64,000 bases of DNA from Gnetum montanum (Eukaryota; Streptophyta; Gnetopsida; Gnetales; Gnetaceae). The notes under the pieces were generated by a model. That model did not search any database, was not told the DNA's origin, and worked only from the letters and a program-made list of their open reading frames with translations. Where the stretch lies: NCBI GenBank assembly GCA_015680685.1, contig MNCI01004154.1, positions 646,875 through 710,874 of the forward strand, given 5' to 3'. Position numbers and translations under genes: made by a program. Below are positions 34,561-44,348 of the stretch, piece by piece (the first letter of the stretch is position 1; each line of letters begins with the position of its first letter).

Positions 34561-34776
34561 ATGCACAAAATGTCTTCACAGAACTCCAGGGAGTCCCTGG
34601 AATTGGCGTACACAATGTCAAACTATTTGAGAACGGGTCTTGATCGCCATTCTCTTTCTATTCTCATGGCGCTCTGGGAACACGACGTTAATCCTGAAGC
34701 CTTACCTGCACTCGTCAAAGAACTTGGCAGAGAAGCCGCTGCACTCAATCCCCAGAAAAATCCATCACTTTCCTGA
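34561..34776 (+). CDS. MZT1/GIP: MOZART1/GIP: gamma-tubulin complex small subunit
   Basis: A 71-residue single-exon protein of the mitotic-spindle organizing protein 1 family (GCP3-interacting protein in plants). The family binds the GCP3 N-terminus and helps recruit and activate gamma-tubulin ring complexes for microtubule nucleation. It also acts at the nuclear envelope and centromeres in plants. Visible hallmarks: 'SRESLELAYTMSNYLRTGLD' (residues 9-28), 'RHSLSILMALWEHDVNPEAL' (29-48) and 'VKELGREAA' (52-60). These form the expected three short helices, and the length equals that of typical plant GIPs. The start may be Met1 or Met4; Met4 gives the closer fit to usual N-termini. Unlike its surroundings it is rich in CpG and free of stops. 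'WEHD' replaces the usual 'CDLG/CxxG' turn, so it may be a diverged paralogue. It is the only intact recognisable gene in the window. Confidence 0.9.
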   Translation: MHKMSSQNSRESLELAYTMSNYLRTGLDRHSLSILMALWEHDVNPEALPALVKELGREAAALNPQKNPSLS

Positions 34777-34798
34777 CCATTTTGTGATGTTCAGAAAG

Positions 34799-34868
34799 GT
34801 ATGTATCGTTACGTCTGATAATGCGACTTTGCTTTGATATCTATGTGCTCTGTTTCTTCAATCAACAG
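34799..34868 (+). other. Candidate intron in the GIP 3' UTR
   Basis: GTATGT at 34799 follows AAAG, and a pyrimidine-containing stretch ends in AACAG at 34868 before GTTTGAG. This gives a 70-base intron starting 22 bases after the stop codon. It is sequence-consistent only; transcript data are needed. Confidence 0.3.
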
Positions 34869-36724
34869 GTTTGAGAGATTGTTTTCTGGCTTAATTGTGC
34901 CAATGCAGTTCGCTATGTAAAGATTTTGGAAACAGTAGAAGGTCTGTATTGTTGAACCGCAATGTACAATTTCGGGAATTATTGTACAATTTCAGGAATT
35001 ATTGTTGATCGATTCGCATTCCTCGTACAAGTGCGTGCGAGTGCGTGCCCTGTTAGGGTTTCTGTCACTTCCTAATTAAGAATTTTTTCAAGCATTTAGA
35101 AAATTATTTGTTTGTCAGCCATGTAAATAATTTGAAGGGGGATTATTGTCTTTAAAGAAGACAATGGGAAAGTTATGCCATGGCCACCATCAGTTGTAAT
35201 GTGTATTGTACGAGTATGTTACGAGTGTAAATCAAACGGAAATATAACATCTATACGCTTAAAAAACTGGTTTTTCCTCTCCTGTTCAGAATATAACTTT
35301 GATGCACGTTTGCTTACTTGCTCTGCAAGTCGAGTTTTGCAGTAAGGAGTGGCCAAAACTTGTCATTGCGTCTGTCTGCAAGCCATTGTTTTATTTTAGT
35401 GTTCTTTTTTAGGTTGCTTTGATGCCCATGTTGGAATCACCTTTTGAAATGTAGATAAATTAGTTTAGTTTTTTAACATAAAAATTCAATCAAAATAAAG
35501 CATATTGTCAAACTGGCAATGTTGTTGTGCATTGGTATAATTGCTATACCCAAAACACAATAATAGAGTTTGATTAGTTGGGTACAACTACAAAATGGTA
35601 GCTTTATATTGTGGTTATTTCTGGTAATTGTGCTTCTGATTTTGAAAAATTGTTGCCATTCTGCGATACTTGCTGTGTAGCACATGGCAGAAGGTTATTT
35701 CATTCATGAAAATTCAGTTCTTCTTTTATGGCAATTTTCTATTTGCCTACATTACTAACAATGGCAGGAAAATATATCACTAATTTAGTTATATATTTAT
35801 GATATATATTTAATATGTCTCATAGAAATTTTTTTTTCAAATTAATGAAATCCTAGAGTTGATTCACTGAGAATTGATTATAATGTTGAACAAAAAATCA
35901 AAACCAGTATTAAATAAATCTTGTCATGTTATTTGTTTAGCCTTAAATTTTGTGTTGGTAATTGACCAAGCCACACGAAACATTTCTATTGTTTGGCCAG
36001 CATTATTAGTTGAGTCATTACATACCAATAATCCTGTGAAAATGTTTCTCTTTGTACAGACAATAATTGTTTATTTTCCATGACAAAGTCCAGCCAACTA
36101 ATAGTTGGTCTCCCAGCCAAAACTTTCGACTCATGTTCACGGTAATCTGTTCAACAATGAGATATTGCAAAGATGGTGAATGCCCAGGCAAAATGCATCA
36201 CTATTATAAAGCTTTTTAGTCTAAGAACATATTGCTCCTCTTTTTTATTGACCATTACTAAAATCCTACAAGTACTACCTGTGACACTCCAAAATTTAAG
36301 TACATTTAGTTTAAATGGAAAATTATCATCTGCTGCTTTAGTCTTATCTTGCTCATCTTTTAACATTCAATAGCTGTTGTAGTCTAGTGGACTAGTGGTT
36401 ATTGGAATTTTTGGTTTAATATAGAATACTGACAGCTATTAGTTGACTTTCTAACCATAACCATGACAGTTTACATTCAAACATAGCCCTGAGCAAACAT
36501 TTAAATTGAATTATGTGTTACAATATCTTCTATTACATTTCATAATAAATCTTTAAGATTCTATCTTTTCTTTTGTTGAGCACTGTGTAGTCATGATAAC
36601 TAATAAGATCATGCCTCATGCCTTATGTGCCAAGTCAGCAGTAGTATGGAATTAGGGTCTAGGACATCATCAAAAAGGAAGTGGACAAGTATTTATGTTG
36701 TTTTTTCCATTCTCAAATGGATTG
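34869..36724. other. Downstream region of GIP, no further gene
   Basis: The first 200 bases keep gene-like CpG (for example 'gtgcgtgcgagtgcgtgcc' near 35031-35049) and may belong to the GIP transcript. From about 35070 the sequence is AT-rich with no recognised coding. A 15-base palindrome, CCAACTAATAGTTGG, lies at 36094-36108. Confidence 0.45.
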
Positions 36725-36870
36725 CATGGTGTTGATACCAACACGCCCATGCTTGCTTGGCATGGGGCCTTTGTTTATTTATTAAAAAAAAAAGAAAAAA
36801 GAAAAAAGAATAAAAAAAATAAAAAATAAAAAATAAAAAAAAGATTGGTTACCCTAACCCTAAAATTGGC

Positions 36871-36880
36871 TATAAAAAAG
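36871..36880 (+). promoter_or_regulatory. TATA box of the solo LTR
   Basis: TATAAAAAAG, 142 bases into the LTR. Its early position implies a short U3 and a long R-U5 that holds both tandem arrays. It sets the plus orientation of the element. Confidence 0.65.
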
Positions 36881-37041
36881 CCATCAAGGTCATGGAGTTG
36901 GAAGGGGAGGGAGAGGAGAAGTCAGGGCAGGAAGCCCAAGCCCAATGAGGTCAGGGCCATGAAGCCATGGACTGAACCTCCTCTCTCCCTGGGTGGTTGC
37001 CAATGGTTTCTCTTTCTTTCTTTCTTTCTTTCCAGTAATGG

Positions 37042-37271
37042 GCAATTTGGGCAGTTGGACGTCGGCAGATTTTATTTTATTTTGTGAGCAATTTGGGCGG
37101 TTGGACGTTAGCAGATATTCTTTTATTTTCTGAGCAATTTGGGCAGTTGGACGTCAGCAGATTTTCTTTTATTTTCTGAGCAATTTGGGCGGTTGGACGT
37201 CAACATTTTTTTTTTTATTTTCTAAGCAATTTGGGCAGTTGGACGTCGGCAAATTTTCTTTTATTTTCAGC
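37042..37271 (+). repeat. 46-bp tandem repeat, five copies, inside the solo LTR
   Basis: Units start at 37042, 37088, 37134, 37180 and 37226, each opening GCAATTTGGGC(A/G)GTTGGACG and closing with a T-rich stretch. Four of the five contain the palindrome GACGTC (37058, 37150, 37196 and 37242); the second has GACGTT. GACGTC is the C-box core bound by plant bZIP factors. Confidence 0.97.
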
Positions 37272-37300
37272 AGATGGCATGTGGTTCTTTCTATCTTCTT

Positions 37301-37735
37301 TTATTTCAACAAATGGCAAGTGGTGGTGGTGGATTTATATTTATGCAATTTGCAGTTCACAGGGCATTGGTGATGTTTGATCGCAACTACACATGATTCT
37401 TGCAGCAACATAACCATGCATCCTGTCGATGGATCTTCTCTTCATCTTCTTTTATTTCAACAAATGGCATGTGGTGGTGGTGGATTTATATTTATGCAGT
37501 TGGCGGTTCGCAGGGTATTGGTGATGTTTGCTCGCAACTACACATGATTTTTGCAGTAACATAACCATGCATCTTGTCAATGGATCTTCTCTTCATCTTC
37601 TTTTATTTCAACAAATGGCATGTGGTGGTTGTGGATTTATATTTATGGAGTTGGCAGTTCACAGGGCATTGGTGATGTTTGATTGCAGCTACACATGATT
37701 CTTGCGACAACACAACCATGCATCCTGTCAATGGT
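37301..37735 (+). repeat. 151-bp tandem repeat, about 2.9 copies, inside the solo LTR
   Basis: Units start at 37301, 37452 and 37603 with TTATTTCAACAAATGGCA. They share 'gtggatttatatttatg', 'cagggcattggtgatgtttg', 'ctacacatgatt' and 'ataaccatgcat' blocks. Copies differ by scattered substitutions. Confidence 0.97.
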
Positions 37736-37944
37736 TCCTATTTCTCTCTCCTTTAGTTTTTCTTTTCATGCTTTATTTCTCTCTATGTTTTCTCTCTCTC
37801 TCTCTATCACTTGGTCACATGGCTCTCTCCAGCTGAGACTATTCCCGAGTTTCCGTACCCATACGGGAGGCACCCTAGGCAATAGTCTCCTCAAACGAGT
37901 TTTTCAGGTGTTGGCATGACCAAAATTTATGCATCAACACATGG

Positions 37945-39059
37945 TTTGTCCTTACCTGTGCTTAATTAGTTTAGAATGAAGTATTTTCAAGTTATAGATC
38001 TCTTTGTTAGAGGTATGCTACATTTGAGATACTAATATTTACAAGTTGGTTAGAGGCATGTTATATTTAACAATTTATTTTAATTTTGGTTATCAAAATG
38101 TAATTACCTTTGAGTCAACTATTTTATTAAACTTGCCTACTCTATTATACATTCTTTTTCTAGTATAGACTATGTTAATAATGGTTTGCGTTATGTGTGA
38201 GAGCAAGATTTGAAAAGGCTTAGAGTGTTTATTTTGAATAGGTTATTGCATTTATTATAAAAGTGCACATTTTGCATAGATGTAGTTTTCTTTGATGATA
38301 TTCTAGTGGGTCTGATGTGCTGCAATTGCTACTCATAAGTAAGAACATTGTCCAAAGTAGCTTTGTCCCTCATCCTGAACACAGTAAAGCAATTGTTCAC
38401 AAATGAAATTTATTGGCATAAATTTTTTGTTTAAAGGGTAAGTGTCAATGTCTTTTGTTTCACTTCCATCAATATGGGAAAAGCATATCATCAATAGATT
38501 ATAAAGCATGCACAATTACCAAGAGATTCAACAAAACAAGCTTATCATAAGCAAATAATTATACCTTAATGTGTTAATCATAAATATTAATTAGGAGGGT
38601 TAGAGATCAAATCTTGAGATTTACAAAATTGAGATATACATGTTTTAAAATTGTATAAGCACAAGAAAGATGATAGAATACATTAGCATAAACTACTAGC
38701 CATAGTATAAGCTATTATTACGATATTAAATCATATTATAAAATACAATCAATGGACTATTAGCCATATAGAGCATCAAAGGTAGCAGAAGAAAACAAAT
38801 TTAATGCATAAAACGGTGAACATGAAGGAAGATATTACCTTATTTAGAGAACAACTACTTCACGAAGGCATCTAGAATTGAGATTGCTTGATAAATTTAA
38901 TATGGGGTTAATGGAAAGCTGCATTCAAAAAATTGGAAAGAATATTTTGGATAAAAAAAAGTCAAAAATTACATTTCAAAGGAAACATTGTGCTAAAGTG
39001 ATGAAGTGTAACATGCTATTCAAAACAAGAAAAGAATGTTTTAAAAAATAGTAGCAAAG
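37945..39059. other. AT-rich region, nothing recognised
   Basis: No coding sequence, repeat or element boundary could be supported between the solo LTR and the LINE. Confidence 0.5.
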
Positions 39060-40876
39060 CGGTTGTTAAAAAAACATGCTAATATATAAAATTGCAAAGG
39101 AGGTAATCAGAATAGTAGTCAAAGCCAAAAATAAGACATTGGATAGCTTTTATGAGAAATTAAGAACAAATAAAGGAGAAAAAATTGTTTATAAATTGGC
39201 AAAAATCAAAAACGAGAAATATAAGGACATTGATCATCTCAAATGCATTGATGAAGTAGATTAAAAAAATATGGTAAGACAAAGAAATTATGGATAGGGG
39301 GAAAATTTATTTTCAAAAATGATTAAAGGAGGAATTTCTAAAAGAAGAAATTCAAAAAGAAAAACTAAGTTTTGTTATGGTTAATAAACTTTTCTTCTTT
39401 GAGGTGAAGACAATTTTATCAAAGATGAAAAATGGGCAAGTTGTTAGATAGGATAACATTCCTATAGAAGTCTGGAAAGCCATTTGGAGATATAGGAGCT
39501 TCTCAGTTGATACAATTATTTAATAAAATTTTCTTGGATGGAGAAATGCTTAACCATTGAAGAAATAGCTTTGTTATTACCATTTACAAAAATAAAGGAG
39601 ACATACACAATTGTCCACACTATAGAGGGATCAACTAATGAGCCACACTATGAAGCTTTGGGAGAGTCATAGAGCAACATCTCAGACTTGAATCAACAGT
39701 ATCATAAAATCAATTTAGATTTATGCCAAGAAGATCTACTATATAGTGTATTTTCTTGATATGAAAATTGATGGAAAAATTCAAAAAACATAGAAAAAAT
39801 CTACATCTGATCTTCATTAACTTGGAAAAAGCATGTGACAAAGTGCTTATAGATATTTTCTACTAGGCCTTGTGGAGGAAAAACATCTTTGATAAATATA
39901 TTAAAGTGATTCAAGACATATAAGAAGGAGCTACGATTAAAATTAGAATAGCTTGTGGAACATTTGATTTTCCAGTTAGTAGGTCTACATCAAGGGTTTC
40001 TGCTTAACTTGTACTTATTTATCAATATTATAAATGAATTAACAGAGGAAATACAAGATGAAATACCTTGATGTATGTTATTTGTAGATGATATTGTGTT
40101 GTATTGATGGATATAGCTCGAGAAAATATTACTTCTAAAATGGAGAAGTGAAAATATGCTTTAGAAAAAGACTTAAAAATTATAGAAGTAAGATAGCATA
40201 TATGGAATACAATTTTAATAACAACATAAACAATGGTGAAATAGAAGTGACAATTCAAGGCAAAAAAGTCTCTTAGAGCAAACAATTTCATTACCTAGAA
40301 TCAATCCTCCAATCAGATGGTGAAATTGATAAAGATATAAGAAATAGAATTGAGGAAGGATGGTCAAAATAGAGATAGCTTAGTAGTGTTTTAAATGATA
40401 AAAAAATATCAGTAAAATTAAAGGAGAAATATTATAGGATAGTAATCAAGCATGCTATCCTATATCATGTTGAATGTTAGGTAGCACAAAAGAGGCATGA
40501 CTAATAAATCAGTGGTAGAAATGCAAATTTTTTTATGGATGTTGAATGTTATTAGAAGAGATAAACTACATAATACAAACATCAAAAGAAAACTTGGAGT
40601 GGCTTCTATTTCAAATAGGCTACAAGAATGGTAACTTAGATAGTTTGGACATGTGCAAAGAAGATTAGACAATGAGCCTATAAACTAAGGTTGTTACATC
40701 ACTATTCTAGGAAAGCTATTTAAAGGAAGACTAAAGAAGACATGGGAAAAAACAATTGAAGATGATTTGAAGAAACTACAAATAAACAAAGATCTAGCTC
40801 TTCATAGAAGTGAAGGGCAAAAGAGAACTCATATAGCTTACCCCAATTTGTTGGGACAAGGTTAGGATAATGATGT
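39060..40876 (+). mobile_element. RTE-type LINE, 5'-truncated and broken
   Basis: Non-LTR reverse transcriptase read across frames. It shows 'LRTNKGEKIVYKLAKIKNEK' and 'HLKCIDE' (39150-39250), 'DNIPIEVWK' (about 39450), 'NQFRFMPRRSTI' (39708-39743), 'NLHLIFINLEKACDKV' (39800-39848), 'GLHQGFLLNLYLF', then 'CMLFVDDIVLY' with the catalytic F-V-D-D at 40081-40092. The C-terminal part near 40570-40680 reads 'KRKLGVASISNRLQEW' and 'FGHVQRRLDNEPIN'. The 3' end ('cccaatttgttgggacaagg', 40841-40861) resembles the tail of plant RTE elements. The endonuclease domain is missing, as usual for 5'-truncated LINE copies. It lies between the solo LTR and the nested LTR elements. Confidence 0.85.
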
Positions 40877-41160
40877 TAAAGTACAACCTTATGTTCAAAT
40901 ACACTATAAAATAATTAATAAATATTTAGGGGTGCTACATGAACTATGCTTCCAAACTTACTAATTTTATTAGTTCTTCAATTTTCAAAGATGGTGTTGG
41001 TTGGTTACATTTTATTCTCATTGGTATGGTATAAACAAAATAAATATAGTTGTAAGTTTTGCATTAAAAAAAAATACATGCATTTTCACTAATAGAACTT
41101 TTCTTTGAAGTCTAATGGTTCCTTTTTAAAGGATTTTTGACTTGTTTCTAGAAAGAGTGG

Positions 41161-41650
41161 TGTTATGTCCCTCTGCCCAAATGAAGTTGTTTTGTAACAA
41201 AGATGGTGTCTCTTCATAACAAATATTGTAATTATTTTAAGACTTGAAAAGGCAAGTTGTAATTAAGACCTAAAATGACAAATTATAATAAGAAGCATGC
41301 CTTTCGAAATAATCTTTAGGGGTTTGACCTAAGGTATTTATACCCATGGATTAGAGATTGTATTAGTATGGAGTTGCAGAGCTAGTAAATGTGAGTAATG
41401 GGATTTGGGTAAAGTGGGATATAAATGTAACTAGCCATCTCTTCTAGTAAATTATAGGTTTAAACGTGGTGGCATTGCTAGATTACCTCTAAGGAAAGAA
41501 AGATAACCCCAAGGAATCCTTAGAGCATGATCTAAATACATTATTTTTACATTAACATAGTAATTCTTTTCATTTCCTTCTATATTTTTCCTATGATTTT
41601 ATTTATGAATAATTTCAAATGTTATGTACATCTAAGAAAAGGATGTTACA
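41161..41650 (+). repeat. 5' LTR of the outer element (490 bp)
   Basis: Starts TGTTATGTCCC and ends GGATGTTACA. It aligns with 54858-55376 throughout, including the 'gacctaa(a/g)gtattyatac', 'ctagccatctcttctagt' and 'tagattacctctaagg' blocks. Many substitutions and small indels indicate an old insertion. Confidence 0.88.
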
Positions 41651-41670
41651 TTTAATATTAGAGCAAACCA
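41651..41670 (+). other. Degenerate PBS of the outer element
   Basis: TTTAATATTAGAGCAAACC directly after the LTR resembles the TTTGGTATCAGAGC class (initiator tRNA-Met) with several changes. Confidence 0.5.
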
Positions 41671-44078
41671 CGACATAAGGACCAATCAGAATCAAAAGCT
41701 AACTACAATCCGATGATGAATCATGAAGCCATGACCTAAGGAGAGCCATAGACTCCTACTAGATGCTCATCATGGTCAATATGAACCACATTAATTAATA
41801 AGGTGTCTTCTCAATGATTTTTTATGAATATGTGCTACCAAAATTCTAGGAGATCTAACTATGCTTTAGCAAGGCACATCAACTGCATGAGAAATTAATT
41901 AAGCAAGGGTACATTGGTCTAAGTAACTCTTATTCATCTTGTAGTGTCAGTAGAACTTTAATTAATTAACGTTATTTTAAGTTCCTTTCGTGAGGCTCAT
42001 AACCATAGCCTAATTCATTTTGGAGATTATCTCTTTATGAACTAGTTTCCCTAAATACCTAAATCCTAGTAACTTGGTATTACCTACCCTTATCTAGGAC
42101 ATATAATCTTATATGGGGCTCACACATCAGTAAATTCAAGGATATATAGTTAGATCTATAAGTTATACTTTCCTTATTTAACTGATAATGGTCATTACTA
42201 GTAGTTTCATAAGAAAATCTAACACTTGATAACCAATTTTTGTCCCAAAGGTTGTTTATCATTTTGAATTGAAGTCAAGTCATTTAGAAGTCTTCATGTT
42301 GCCTATATGTTAGGTTTTTAAGATCATGAAACCAAACTCTTAACTCCTATCTTGCTAACTACATGGTTGAGGTCCTAGGTGATGTTGGTTATTTTAATAA
42401 TAACAAGTAAAAATAAAATTGAATTAAAAAAAACATAAAGTCAAAAATTTGGGACAACCTCATCCTTGTCAAGCCTAATGACTTAAACCTTACTTTGCTA
42501 GCCACTAGTGCTAGCTTGTTGGTTTCTTAAGTAAATAATATAATTCTTATATATTTCAAAATTTTTGAAAAATTTAAATGCTAAAATAAATAAATAAATA
42601 AATTTTTGGATGGTTGCACTAGCCATAAGGCAGTAGCAAGCTCACGTAGCATTGTCTTGCTTGATCATTGCATAGTAGCATTGTGTGGCTAGGCTATGCA
42701 ATAGGGCCAAGTCACATTGCTATGTGGCCCAACCACAAAGGTTGGCCATGACTATGTGGGCCAAAGATGGTAACAAAAACATCGCAAAACCCTCTTCCAT
42801 CCATGCTATCCATTGCTTCCTCTGTTGCACCTTTTACCCTCATATGCTATTGCACCATTCACCTTTGGCTCCTCCATTATCGTCTCTTTCCACCTAGCTC
42901 CTACCTTCAAAAATTTTGTGTCCATGCCAATTGCACCAAGAGCACCATCATTCCCAAGCTTTCCAACACTATCACCCCCAACCTCCCCAACATAAATATC
43001 ATTGTCATCCCCAAACTTTCCAACATCATCATCCCTAATCTCACCAACATCATGAGCACTCTCATGCCTAACTTCACCAACTTTGTCACTGTCAACTTTC
43101 CACTAAGTTCACAGTGATGGGAAAAAAGTCGATCAATTGACAAAAAATACAAAAGATTGTCAATTAACAAAAAAAATTTGATTATGAGATCAAAAAATTT
43201 AAATATTCAAACATGTTTAAATTTGACCAACTTGTCAAATTGATAGATTTGACAACAATTGAAATATAAATTTTATAATTAAGTGCACTCATCCTAGAAT
43301 AGCACTAGGATAGTGTTGGGATGGATGACTCTCAAGAAGGTCTCAAGAAGTCTTAAAATTCATGCCTAAACTTGTAAATTTCAAAAGCTATATATTTTGA
43401 TTTTGGAAGTATTTTTTGGTAAATGAAGAGCCATTTCAAGTAGATTTTAACCTCTTAGATGTGATGGCAATGTTAGATTTTCCCTATAGGCTTCAAAAAT
43501 TAGTTTTTAATCCATGTCCCAAAATTGCACCTTAAGATCCTTGAAGGCTCAATTTAGCATAACTCAAGCATATGATGTCTATTTCCAACATATGAATAGT
43601 TGTTTGCAATATTTCTTGGCATTGATCATCTAACTATTCGATAATTGGGTAATATCTTAAATCATGCCTTAGTAAGCCATAACCTAGATTGACTAGCCAT
43701 GCCTAACAATTTAATTGTTTGAACTAACAAGCTAATCCTTTTTGTCCATCTTGGATCTTAAGATTAGGTGCTTAGAATATGTAGATAGATAGACCAAGGT
43801 CACTAATTCCTAGCATGTCATTAGTTACACTACCCAAGTTAGTGTTCTAAGGGGGTTTAAAAGACCATCAAGAGTTTAGGAAGCATAGCCAAATCGTTAC
43901 CTAGCAAACAAATCAAACAATTAGAGAATAAATTGATGAACTAGAATAACAATGAAGATGTATATCAATTCAGTTGCAACCAGATCATTCGGTAGTAGAT
44001 ATCAACCCTAATGAAGAATCATAACTTTGTTCCAACAAGGCATATAATGCTTGTGAGAAAGAGCAAGTCAAGAGAGAA
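41671..44078 (+). other. Left internal part of the outer element, no gag-pol
   Basis: No retrotransposon domain recognised. At 42600-43110 there is a more GC-rich patch with repeated 'CCCAAGCTTTCCAACA'/'CCTAATCTCACCAACA'-like units (near 42953-43090) that keep frames open in several directions. This looks like a low-complexity repeat rather than a gene. The rest is AT-rich. Confidence 0.5.
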
Positions 44079-44083
44079 CCTAG

Positions 44084-44276
44084 TGATGAACCATGATATC
44101 GGGGCCATGATATCGCATCGGTGATATCGGAGCCTACCATGCAATGTCAGATACTTGATATCGGGACCTATCTCCTTGCCTATAAATAAGAGGTGGGCAC
44201 ACTTGGTTTGGCAATAGATAGTTAGACCCTTAGCCAAACTCTTACCTTTTCTCCCTCTTGGAGTTAGACTTATTTC
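44084..44276 (+). repeat. Truncated 5' LTR of the nested element
   Basis: Matches 52443-52630 of the 3' LTR, with the TATA box TATAAATAAG at 44181-44190 and four GATATC palindromes (44095, 44109, 44123, 44157). Similarity stops near 44276, about 190 bases into an 818-base LTR, so R-U5 and PBS are gone. Confidence 0.85.
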
Positions 44277-44348
44277 ACATCGTTGGAACAAACCCTTAGG
44301 GTTGGTTGAGAAAACAAAAATAATACATTGCACATTGAATAGACAAGT

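Larger units (their letters stand above)
36725..37944 (+). mobile_element. Solo LTR (1210 bp) with target duplication CATGG
   Basis: The LTR runs 36730-37939, beginning TGTTGAT and ending ATCAACA, a 7-base inverted terminus. It is flanked by a perfect 5-base duplication, CATGG (36725-36729 and 37940-37944), as expected for LTR-retrotransposon integration. There is no internal region, PBS or second LTR, so this is a solo LTR left after LTR-LTR recombination. Contents in order: GC-rich inverted 'catgcttgcttggcatg' near the 5' end, an A-rich run (36783-36842), a TATA box at 36871, a (CTTT)n run, five 46-bp repeats, three 151-bp repeats, a (CT)n run, and a short unique 3' end. Confidence 0.9.

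Noticed and set aside
34640-34837. Second open frame overlapping the GIP gene
   Set aside because: It is the shifted frame of the conserved GIP coding region and matches no family.
36094-36108. Palindrome CCAACTAATAGTTGG as a possible MITE end
   Set aside because: Only a single short palindrome, with no matching terminal repeat or TA/TAA duplication found.
36845-37373. Plus-strand open frames of 62-80 codons
   Set aside because: They lie in the solo LTR and its tandem repeats, with no protein-like features.
37042-37735. Regular repeats that could suggest a CRISPR array
   Set aside because: Units are contiguous tandem copies without unique spacers, and the sequence is a plant LTR.
42767-43170. 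Open frames of 87 and 116 codons on both strands
   Set aside because: They arise from a C/A-rich short repeat that keeps frames open in both directions. No domain, and it lies inside the outer LTR element.
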